Shown piece after piece: positions 1 through 5,462 of a stretch of 8,036 nucleotides of DNA; positions within the stretch are counted from its first letter, which is position 1, and each line of letters opens with the position of its first letter. Source of the stretch: Candidatus Hydrogenedentota bacterium (lineage in GTDB: Bacteria > Spirochaetota > Leptospiria > Turneriellales > J094). The stretch lies in contig RFJE01000267.1 in the NCBI GenBank assembly GCA_003695005.1, forward strand, positions 1-8,036. Direction: 5' to 3'. The position numbers and the translations under genes were made by a program. The notes under the pieces are model-generated. The model had not been told where the DNA came from, did no database searches, and saw only the letters and a list, made by a program, of their open reading frames with translations.

Positions 1-117
1 AAGGACGTCAAAGAACCAAAATGTAAAGATTGCAAAATATATTCACTTGTAATACTAGAGACTCTCGATTGCGGAAAAGCGCGGCCGAAGCCAGGGGGGT
101 GTCCCCCCTCCCTATAA
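1..117 (+). CDS. Possible 3' end of an upstream gene (partial)
   Basis: Frame 1 is open from the left edge to a TAA at 115-117 and would give the last 38 residues of a protein that begins outside the window. The visible part holds a C-x2-C pair (CKDC, residues 8-11 of the fragment) and later single cysteines. The final dozen residues are encoded by the GC-rich hairpin patch, giving a GGCPPSL ending. Frame 2 is also open but stops near position 51, so it is an alternative end for the upstream gene. No family is recognisable from so short a tail. If this reading is right, a GC-rich intergenic element has supplied the C-terminus; if not, this is simply non-coding. Confidence 0.3.
   Translation, partial: KDVKEPKCKDCKIYSLVILETLDCGKARPKPGGCPPSL
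93..109. repeat. G6/C6 perfect hairpin in a GC-rich patch
   Basis: The arms AGGGGGG (93-99) and CCCCCCT (103-109) pair over 7 bp around a TGT loop. The patch from about 71 to 113 is strikingly GC-rich compared with its surroundings and is preceded by a GCGGCCGAAGCC stretch. No T-tract follows, so it is not a textbook terminator, although a stem this strong could stop transcription from upstream. It may be one end of a dispersed GC-rich element like the one at the right edge. Confidence 0.55.
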
Positions 118-202
118 CTAAGCCGGAAAGATTAAGCGCTTACTACCTATATTGACCTTGAAAAAGATTTGACTGCATACCTTTTTCTTTGCACTCGCCC
201 TC

Positions 203-673
203 ATGAAATTAAAATTCCTTTGTATTGCTCCTTTTTTTTTCATGTTTGCTTGCTCAAAGCCAAAATTATACACGGGGTTTGAATATAAAATCAATTCTAT
301 TGATGAATTATTCACACCTAAATTTCATGGCTATCGCGTAGAAATTTACGATAACAATCGCTTGTTCCCAAATGCAAAACAGTCAAAGCGAGCCAATTAT
401 GGAGCAGAAGCATCGTTGGAAGTTTGGAAGTTCGAAGAAAACAGCGAAGCCGAAGAAGCTTTTAAAAAGCTTATTACAGAAGTCAATACAACCAATTTAG
501 CCGACTATAAGCGCACGAATACATCAGGGAATGCTACGTTTTCTTACACCGCAAAAGATGGAATTAGTGGCTATATTTGGACAAACCAATACTGGCTATT
601 TAAAGCAGTAGCTAAAAATAAAGAAACATTAAATGACTTTCTTTTAAAAGCAGAATTAGCGAAACTCCAGTAA
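203..673 (+). CDS. Putative lipoprotein, unknown function
   Basis: A 156-residue exported protein of no family I recognise. It opens with a short basic start (MKLK) and a very hydrophobic stretch ending in FMFAC. Cys17 is the likely lipidation site, since a relaxed -3 to -1 lipobox is normal in spirochaetes. The mature part is soluble, mixed alpha/beta and rich in Lys, Asn and Tyr, with a helical EENSEAEEAFKKLITEV segment around residues 78-95 and a Trp/Tyr-rich strand around 121-133. The ATG at 203 is the only sensible start because it sits directly before the signal peptide, but no Shine-Dalgarno is visible. No convincing promoter was found upstream either; a TTGACC at 152-157 lacks a good -10 partner. 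It lies 9 bases before pyrE and is probably co-transcribed with it. Its location is likely an inner- or outer-membrane-anchored periplasmic face. Confidence 0.8.
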   Translation: MKLKFLCIAPFFFMFACSKPKLYTGFEYKINSIDELFTPKFHGYRVEIYDNNRLFPNAKQSKRANYGAEASLEVWKFEENSEAEEAFKKLITEVNTTNLADYKRTNTSGNATFSYTAKDGISGYIWTNQYWLFKAVAKNKETLNDFLLKAELAKLQ

Positions 674-682
674 ACCATTCGG

Positions 683-1252
683 ATGAAACAAGAATTACTG
701 AATTTTATTAAACGTGAATCTTATAAGGAAAATTTTCAAGAAGGTTTCCGTTTGGCATCTGGAAAAACCAGTCCTTATTATTTTGATTTAAAACAAACTT
801 TGTTTCACCCTGTCTATTGCCAATATGCCTGTAAGCTTTTGTATAATCTTATTTTAGAAAAAGATCCTCGTGTACAAGCAGTTTCTGGCCTTACTATGGG
901 AAGTGACCCCCTTGTATATGGTATTGCTCAATTAAGCTTACAGGGTAGCTCTATCTTTCCGATTGTCATTCGAAAAAAAGAAAAAGACCATGGCACACAA
1001 AAAAGAGCAGAGGGTCGCTTGCAGGAAATTACATCACCCGAAAATATTGTTTTAATCGATGATGTAATTACCACAGGATCTTCTACTTTGCAAGCTTATT
1101 TTGTTTTAAAAGAGTTAGGCTTTCGCCCTAAATATGCTTTTTGTGTGGTGGATCGTTTAGAAGGGGGAAGAGAAAATTTAGCTAAACACAATGTCGAGTT
1201 AATTCCCTTATTTACTTTACAGGATTTTAAGAGCTCAAGCTATATGGTGTAG
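683..1252 (+). CDS. pyrE: Orotate phosphoribosyltransferase
   Basis: A 189-residue cytosolic enzyme of de novo pyrimidine synthesis that joins orotate and PRPP to give orotidine 5'-monophosphate. The family hallmarks are in order. There is an N-terminal FRLASGKTSPYYFDLK segment (22-37), where OPRTs contact orotate. The catalytic-loop motif RKKEKDHGT is at 97-105, and the 13-residue PRPP-binding signature is at about 122-134 (IVLIDDVITTGSS, with the acidic pair D126-D127). A late FCVVDRLEGG follows at 153-162. The length is slightly shorter than the E. coli enzyme (about 213) but normal for compact bacterial OPRTs. The start ATG lies 9 bases after the preceding lipoprotein stop with only a weak ribosome site, which suggests translation coupled to that gene. 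No other pyrimidine gene is in view. Confidence 0.95.
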   Translation: MKQELLNFIKRESYKENFQEGFRLASGKTSPYYFDLKQTLFHPVYCQYACKLLYNLILEKDPRVQAVSGLTMGSDPLVYGIAQLSLQGSSIFPIVIRKKEKDHGTQKRAEGRLQEITSPENIVLIDDVITTGSSTLQAYFVLKELGFRPKYAFCVVDRLEGGRENLAKHNVELIPLFTLQDFKSSSYMV

Positions 1253-1268
1253 CTTGATTATTAAGTCC

Positions 1269-1754
1269 ATGAAAAAGCTATTGCCTTTTTTAACGGTAAC
1301 GTTTGTTTTGTGCTCTTGCCACTCACCTCAAAAAAAAGTAAAAAAGCCAAAAAAGGGAATAACTTATTTAGTTGGCCGCTACCCGGGAAAAGGTTGGATC
1401 GAGCATAACCCGCCTAAATTTAAAGCATTACAGAGTTTCGAAAAATATGTACCGGATAAATTAGTTTTAACACTAGAATATTTAAAACATTATTCCGTTG
1501 CAAAATATAAAAATGAAATTGATTCCAAATTTACAATCTTGTCATGGGATAAAGTAGAAGAACTTACTAGTGATTTAGGGAAATGGAGTGTGATTCATTG
1601 TATTGGCAATAAATTTCAAGTTTTATTTTATTTTCTAGAAAAAGAAAATGGCTTGGTCATTGTAAAACTCATTGCGCCCGATGCAACGACGATGGCGTTA
1701 GTAAAACCCGAGGTAGATAGATATGTGTTAGAACTCTGGGAGCGAAAATTATAA
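1269..1754 (+). CDS. Putative lipoprotein, unknown function
   Basis: A 161-residue predicted lipoprotein. The frame could open at a TTG at 1254, but ATG 1269 is preferred because it gives a textbook lipoprotein signal: MKK, then a hydrophobic run (LLPFLTVTFVL), then LCSC with Cys17 as the lipid anchor. A Lys-rich linker follows (about residues 22-31), with many consecutive lysine codons. The rest is a soluble domain with a GRYPGKGWIEHNPPKFK motif around 37-53 and a strand-rich C-terminal half. No family is recognised. It starts 16 bases after the pyrE stop, so it is probably the last gene of that operon. Its TAA is interleaved with the stop of the convergent gene in a TTATAA palindrome, leaving no room for a terminator between them. 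Confidence 0.8.
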   Translation: MKKLLPFLTVTFVLCSCHSPQKKVKKPKKGITYLVGRYPGKGWIEHNPPKFKALQSFEKYVPDKLVLTLEYLKHYSVAKYKNEIDSKFTILSWDKVEELTSDLGKWSVIHCIGNKFQVLFYFLEKENGLVIVKLIAPDATTMALVKPEVDRYVLELWERKL

Positions 1755-3320
1755 ATTACACTCATTTGCACTGTTTGAAGTTAAGTTAGGATGAATGGTT
1801 AAGCTTTGCGAAATCCATGTGTTGCCCTGACAAAAAAATTGAGATGGATCCGACTGCACGGGGGCTTCAATACCATAACCGCCATTCCCTTCAAACTTTA
1901 CATTGGTAACAGACACATACATTCCCGTACCATTTACAAGAATTCCTTGCTGGCTATTGTACAATAACTCGGAAACATTGCCAATAAAATATTTACTAAT
2001 GACATTGCTTACTGTATTATTTATCCAAATACCCGGGCCAGATGTATTTTTAACCACAAGGAAATCGATATTAGCATACATATTTTCAAAGTATGCACCA
2101 GCGAGGGTTGCATTTTCCACAGTGGTTTTATAAATATCCACTGTATTATATTGGGGCCCTGCTGCATCGGGATCTTGTGCATACGGTGAAGTATTTGGAA
2201 ATTTTAAAAATAAACCACGTCTAGAATTTGTAATTGTATTATTTAAAATCCATACATTTTGGGATGTATTTACATAAATTCCAGCACGACCACAATTTTG
2301 GATATTTAAGTCATTTAAGTAAAAAATAGAATTTAAAGAGCTATCCACAACATTATGCGTAAAAACGCTAATTCCATTTTGTACATCTGACCCTGCAGTG
2401 CCACCACCGGTAATGGTCAATTTTTCAATACGTCCTCCATGGGAGTTGGAAATATAAATTCCTGCTGCATCCGTATCGGATGTTAAAGGGATCGTTCCAA
2501 TGTTCCCTGTGGAAATGATTGGATTGAGTACACTGTTTAGTTGGATTCCTCCTTTGTTCATCGATGAGAGGTTTACATTCGTTAAACTCAATTCGTTAGC
2601 AGTATTCACATTTATAGAATAATTTCCACCGGATACTGTAATATTATCTAGCTTGATAGATTCAGCATTGGAAAACGAAAGAGCATCATAAATAGTACTT
2701 GTGGTAGTAAACGTTAATTGATTTCCATTCATGGAGGAACTATCTGCTGTGATTAAATTACCCGTTCCATTGACGGTAATATTTTCAAGGTCTACGTCGG
2801 AAGAGCTTATCGAAATGGCAACAGTGGAAGGAAACTGAAAGTCTATATAACGAAGAACAATATCCTTGGAGTTCGTGATAGTCAACGTAGAAGAAGGGTT
2901 CCACTGAAATTTATCGGTTCCACCTTCAATTGATAGATTTTGTGCATTATTTAAAGAAATGGTATCGGTATAAGTGCCAGAAAAAACATGGATGATTTTT
3001 TCAACATTGCTATCAGTTAGTGGTAGGGAATTGACAGCTTCGGTAATATTCGTATATGGTGATAAATAACTTCCTGTTTTATAGTTTCCTGTAAAGGAAG
3101 AATCCACATAAATTGTAATACTACTTCCACTAGGATTGATGCAAGCTATAATTGTTGATGCACTCCAAAGTATAGTGCAAAGTCTAAATACACAAGAGAA
3201 GTTTCTTTTTCGTCTCCCGGGGGATTTTCTCCATCTTTTAAGAAAATTAAGCGGTTTCCAGAAGCTCCACTGGCAAGGTACAGTTTGATTGGATTGCCAA
3301 GGGGGTCTTTCCCGCTCCAT
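1749..3320 (-). CDS. Right-handed beta-helix repeat lipoprotein; start codon unresolved
   Basis: The open frame encodes a long protein rich in Asn, Thr, Ser and Ile. Short strands recur with the period typical of parallel beta-helix folds (for example GIYISNS, GISVFTH, GIYVNTSQNVWILNNTI, GIWINNT, GILVNGT between residues 287 and 465). The opening of the mature part (ITIYVDSSFTGN, then SYLSPYTNITEAVNSLP) resembles the start of DUF1565/pectate-lyase-like beta-helix proteins. Such folds bind or cleave polysaccharides or act as surface adhesins; no catalytic residues could be assigned. Export is supported by a hydrophobic run ending in STIIAC, with the anchor Cys at residue 60 (codon 3143-3141). 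ATG 3320 gives an implausible basic leader of about 40 residues lying inside the upstream gene, and no ATG, GTG or TTG in frame lies between it and the lipobox. The true start is therefore uncertain. It is the last gene of the minus-strand unit. Confidence 0.75.
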   Translation of the reverse strand: MERERPPWQSNQTVPCQWSFWKPLNFLKRWRKSPGRRKRNFSCVFRLCTILWSASTIIACINPSGSSITIYVDSSFTGNYKTGSYLSPYTNITEAVNSLPLTDSNVEKIIHVFSGTYTDTISLNNAQNLSIEGGTDKFQWNPSSTLTITNSKDIVLRYIDFQFPSTVAISISSSDVDLENITVNGTGNLITADSSSMNGNQLTFTTTSTIYDALSFSNAESIKLDNITVSGGNYSINVNTANELSLTNVNLSSMNKGGIQLNSVLNPIISTGNIGTIPLTSDTDAAGIYISNSHGGRIEKLTITGGGTAGSDVQNGISVFTHNVVDSSLNSIFYLNDLNIQNCGRAGIYVNTSQNVWILNNTITNSRRGLFLKFPNTSPYAQDPDAAGPQYNTVDIYKTTVENATLAGAYFENMYANIDFLVVKNTSGPGIWINNTVSNVISKYFIGNVSELLYNSQQGILVNGTGMYVSVTNVKFEGNGGYGIEAPVQSDPSQFFCQGNTWISQSLTIHPNLTSNSANECNL

Positions 3321-3979
3321 TGCGAAAAGTTTAAAAATCCTCCCCGTATGCCAAGTAAAATTCCTGTCTTTGGCGATAAGCGATAAACAGCCTGAGTGGA
3401 AACAGAAAAGCCATAACCAAACGAAGTCGCTCCTGTTAAACTTGTTCTTTTTTGTGCAAAATTTTCTCCTTCCGTGCTTTCTTCAAAAGTAAAAGTTCCT
3501 AAGGCAAAACGCAAAGAAACAAACCCTAATAAATACCAATTAGCGGATCTTAAAAATAAAATCCCAGCATTAAATTTTGCGCTATATGTATTTAATAGAT
3601 AATCAATATGATATGTTTCATTGAGTCCTGCCCGATAAAAGTCCATTCCTGATGGAAATTGTAACGAAAATTCCAAACCTCCCCCTGCAAACAAAATAGG
3701 ATTGAATTGATAAAACATGTCTAAAAAAGCACCGCCAAAATAAGATTTTGGTATAGAGCTTGTATCCGAAAAACGTGGGTCTGCTTTTGCATCTTTAGAG
3801 TACGTTTCGTACGACTCTGTTACTAAATCAAGGGGTGAATAAGATCCTAGAAATCCAGTTTGTAAACTTAAACCTGTAGATGGTTTTGGCTTTTTTACTT
3901 CTTCTGCAAAATGCAAGCCACTTGTTAAAAATACAAGAAAGGTAACAAATTTAATGATTCTCGTTATTTGTTTTTTCAA
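3146..3979 (-). CDS. Putative outer-membrane beta-barrel protein
   Basis: A predicted 277-residue exported protein. The frame extends up to a GTG at 4003, but TTG 3979 is preferred. It has a GGAAA ribosome site 5 bases upstream, and it gives a compact signal peptide (MKKQITRIIK, then FVTFLVFLTSGLHFA, cleavage likely after Ala25). The mature chain is built of alternating polar/apolar strands rich in Gly, Tyr and Phe (for example AGGGLEFSLQF, WYLLGFVSLRFALGTFTF, TGILLGIRGGFLNF). It ends in a strand with strict alternation (LVYLDFALYFGVH), as outer-membrane barrels do. No specific family is recognised. The 5' end overlaps the peroxiredoxin gene by 29 bases, and the 3' end overlaps the open frame of the beta-helix lipoprotein. 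The pair may be an envelope assembly, with a barrel plus a surface or periplasmic partner; this is inference. Confidence 0.72.
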   Translation of the reverse strand: MKKQITRIIKFVTFLVFLTSGLHFAEEVKKPKPSTGLSLQTGFLGSYSPLDLVTESYETYSKDAKADPRFSDTSSIPKSYFGGAFLDMFYQFNPILFAGGGLEFSLQFPSGMDFYRAGLNETYHIDYLLNTYSAKFNAGILFLRSANWYLLGFVSLRFALGTFTFEESTEGENFAQKRTSLTGATSFGYGFSVSTQAVYRLSPKTGILLGIRGGFLNFSQWSGKDPLGNPIKLYLASGASGNRLIFLKDGENPPGDEKETSLVYLDFALYFGVHQQL

Positions 3980-4433
3980 TGATTTCCAAAACTTTTTGCG
4001 CACCGGTTCGAAAAAGAGCAGTAGCTTCTACTTTACTCCATAAGACATTACCTTCTTCATCAATTAAGAAAATAGCCCTGCGATGACTCCGACCAAGAGG
4101 TCCTATCACACCATATTGTTTACCAATTTCTCTAGAATCATCGGAGACCAATGGAAAATTAAGCTGATACTTTTTCGCAAACTCTTTATGCTTTGCAATC
4201 GGATCTACGCTAATGCCTACTACATCAACTCCTACATTTCGAAAGGCACCTATATTATCTTGAAAGTCGCACATTTCGGCTGTACAGACAGGGGTAAAAT
4301 CCCCCGGATAAAAAAGTAATACAACTTTTTTTCCGCGATAGTCTTTTAAATGAAAATTACCCTCTTTCTCTTCTTGTGGAAACCATGCCATTGCGGAGAA
4401 GTCAACGGCTTTTTCTCCGGGTTTAAGTGCCAT
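3951..4433 (-). CDS. bcp: Thiol peroxidase of the BCP/PrxQ peroxiredoxin family
   Basis: A 160-residue cytosolic peroxiredoxin that reduces hydrogen peroxide and organic hydroperoxides using thioredoxin-type reductants. The catalytic loop FYPGDFTPVCTAEMC (41-55) carries the conserved Pro43, Thr47 and peroxidatic Cys50. A second cysteine five residues on (Cys55) matches the resolving cysteine of the atypical 2-Cys BCP/PrxQ group. The conserved catalytic Arg is Arg119 in SHRRAIFLID. The length fits the family (about 150-160). Start ATG 4433 has an AAGGTGG ribosome site 4 bases upstream. It is the first gene of the minus-strand unit and diverges from the exported helical protein gene at 4547. 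The operon link with two envelope genes could be incidental. No promoter could be assigned with confidence in the 113-base divergent gap. Confidence 0.93.
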   Translation of the reverse strand: MALKPGEKAVDFSAMAWFPQEEKEGNFHLKDYRGKKVVLLFYPGDFTPVCTAEMCDFQDNIGAFRNVGVDVVGISVDPIAKHKEFAKKYQLNFPLVSDDSREIGKQYGVIGPLGRSHRRAIFLIDEEGNVLWSKVEATALFRTGAQKVLEIIEKTNNENH

Positions 4434-4533
4434 ACTACCACCTTAGTAGAAGATTTTATGGCGTCAAGAAAATGCGAGATGGTCTAAAAAAAACTTGTAA
4501 AAATGCCCTTAGTTTGCAAAGTGTGTCTAATCC

Positions 4534-4549
4534 AAAGGAGGGAACAATG
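4534..4549 (+). promoter_or_regulatory. Strong Shine-Dalgarno fixing the start at 4547
   Basis: AAAGGAGGGA (4534-4543) is an almost complete anti-16S match, a few bases before ATG 4547. The frame is open upstream to a GTG at 4427, which would overlap the divergent bcp start. The ribosome site and the signal peptide that follows rule that extension out. Confidence 0.85.
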
Positions 4550-5296
4550 AAAGTTAAATTCAATAAAATAATCATGAGCATGCTAATGGTTGTCTTAGCA
4601 ATGGGACTAACAACCATACAAAATGCGCAAACAAAGAAATCTAAAGAAAAAAGTGAACAAACAGGAGAGCAGGATATTCCAGCTTCTTATTTAGATGTGT
4701 TTCATGCCAAGGAAAAAGCTTTTTCTTTAAGGGTAAGCAATAGAAAAGACATTTATCGCCTGAAAATTATCGTTGCAAATTTTGGGGATAGTGAAACAAA
4801 ACCAAAGTTTGATAAAATTTTGAAAGACTATAAAGAGGGTGTAAAAGTATTGTATAAAAATAAATTTGTGCAAGCAAGCAAGCTATTAGAAGAGAATCGA
4901 AAAAACATTCGGGAATTATATGCTATTTTTTCGAGACAATACCATAATAAAGCGGCAGAACTTTTAAACGAATGCGCAGATTTACTTGTAGAAACTGAAT
5001 TATCGGAAAGCATTGAACCTGGAAGTGCAAATCGTTCAAAGGATAAATTAATTCGTAAGATTCGCAACCGGCTTTCCGTGGCTTACGCACAATTAAATTT
5101 AGGTTCTGAATTTGAAAATTTAAAAAATTACCCCGAAGCTGTTGCTCATTTTCGGGTGGCTAAGTATCACGGAATTCAAATATTGAAAGAGTTAGCAGAA
5201 ACAGAAGAAGATAAACGTAAAATTGAGAAAAAATATGCTGTGGATTTAGCCGACGCCGAAAATATGGTCGCTAAGAAAAGCAGCAAATCTTCTTAA
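4547..5296 (+). CDS. Exported alpha-helical TPR-like protein, unknown function
   Basis: A 249-residue protein with an N-terminal signal peptide: basic MKVKFNK, a hydrophobic core (IIMSMLMVVLAMGL), and likely cleavage after Ala27 (QNA-Q). There is no lipobox cysteine, so it is probably a soluble periplasmic or outer-membrane-associated protein. A Lys/Glu-rich linker (29-45) is followed by an almost entirely helical body. Residues 94-130 (YKEGVKVLYKNKFVQASKLL onward) and 177-215 (including YAQLNLGSEFENLKNYPEAVAHFRVAKY) show the spaced small/aromatic pattern of tetratricopeptide repeats. The C-terminus is highly charged and Lys/Ser-rich. TPR-like folds act as protein-binding scaffolds; the partner is unknown. 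It is monocistronic by layout, bounded by bcp on the other strand and by hairpins plus a promoter downstream. I do not recognise a named family. Confidence 0.8.
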   Translation: MKVKFNKIIMSMLMVVLAMGLTTIQNAQTKKSKEKSEQTGEQDIPASYLDVFHAKEKAFSLRVSNRKDIYRLKIIVANFGDSETKPKFDKILKDYKEGVKVLYKNKFVQASKLLEENRKNIRELYAIFSRQYHNKAAELLNECADLLVETELSESIEPGSANRSKDKLIRKIRNRLSVAYAQLNLGSEFENLKNYPEAVAHFRVAKYHGIQILKELAETEEDKRKIEKKYAVDLADAENMVAKKSSKSS

Positions 5297-5321
5297 ATCC
5301 TTTTCTATAAAATTCTCTTTC

Positions 5322-5340
5322 AGGCGGCTTTCAGCCGCCT
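5322..5340 (+). terminator. GC-rich hairpin after the 4547 gene, possible terminator
   Basis: AGGCGGCT (5322-5329) and AGCCGCCT (5333-5340) form a perfect 8-bp stem with a TTC loop, 25 bases past the stop codon. The stem is right for an intrinsic terminator, but the 3' flank (AGCTCTCACAAA) has no T-tract. Termination may be weak, need help, or occur at the later AT-rich stretch. Confidence 0.45.
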
Positions 5341-5369
5341 AGCTCTCACAAAATCATGATTCGATAAAC

Positions 5370-5407
5370 TCCGTATTCCTACGGAATTTATTCCGTAGGA
5401 ATACGGA
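5370..5407. repeat. Perfect 17-bp inverted repeat with TTTA loop
   Basis: The arms at 5370-5386 and 5391-5407 are exact reverse complements (TCCGTATTCCTACGGAA), separated by only TTTA. The structure ends one base before the putative -35 element of the sulfur operon. No T-run follows directly; the first lies about 15 bases on. It could be a terminator component, a protein-binding dyad, or a small palindromic element. Confidence 0.8.
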
Positions 5408-5435
5408 TTGATATATTGTAATTTTTTAATATATT
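5408..5435 (+). promoter_or_regulatory. Probable sigma70-type promoter of the sulfur operon
   Basis: TTGATA (5408-5413) and TATATT (5430-5435) each match the -35/-10 consensus at five of six positions with a 16-base spacer. They lie just upstream of the sqr ribosome site. An alternative pair, TTGTAA (5416-5421) and TATAAA (5440-5445), has an 18-base spacer. The stretch is so AT-rich that chance matches are likely, so the exact choice is uncertain. Confidence 0.5.
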
Positions 5436-5438
5436 ACA
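5417..5438. promoter_or_regulatory. Candidate operator dyad TGTAAT-N10-ATTACA
   Basis: TGTAAT (5417-5422) and ATTACA (5433-5438) are exact inverted half-sites overlapping the spacer and -10 of the promoter, the usual place for a repressor. Known regulators of sulfide-oxidation genes (the ArsR-family BigR/SqrR type) bind AT-rich dyads, which makes that class a reasonable guess. No regulator gene is in the window. Confidence 0.35.
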
Positions 5439-5462
5439 GTATAAAAAATAAGGAGAAAAATA

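Noticed and set aside
152..180. Promoter for the first lipoprotein (TTGACC at 152-157)
   Set aside because: No acceptable -10 element occurs at 15-19 bases; the best hexamer matches only about half of the consensus.
3146..3250. Programmed -1 frameshift fusing the barrel protein to the beta-helix protein
   Set aside because: The lipoprotein frame is -1 to the barrel frame, but the A5 run does not form a canonical slippery heptamer in the barrel's reading phase. A fusion would also bury a lipoprotein signal in mid-chain.
3980..4003. GTG 4003 as start of the barrel protein
   Set aside because: No ribosome site lies before it; TTG 3979 has GGAAA at good spacing and gives a more usual signal peptide. 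The GTG start cannot be fully excluded.
4427..4546. Extended N-terminus of the 4547 gene from a GTG at 4427
   Set aside because: It would overlap the bcp start, puts about 40 residues before a clear signal peptide, and ignores the strong AAAGGAGGGA site before ATG 4547.
4434..4546. Promoters in the bcp/4547 divergent gap
   Set aside because: TTGTAA (4495-4500) and TCTAAT (4526-4531) are spaced too far apart, and the minus-strand TTGACG has no -10 partner at normal spacing. None is strong enough to call.
5322..5407. Two adjacent hairpins as the start of a CRISPR-like repeat array
   Set aside because: The two stems have different sequences and there are no regularly spaced direct repeats.
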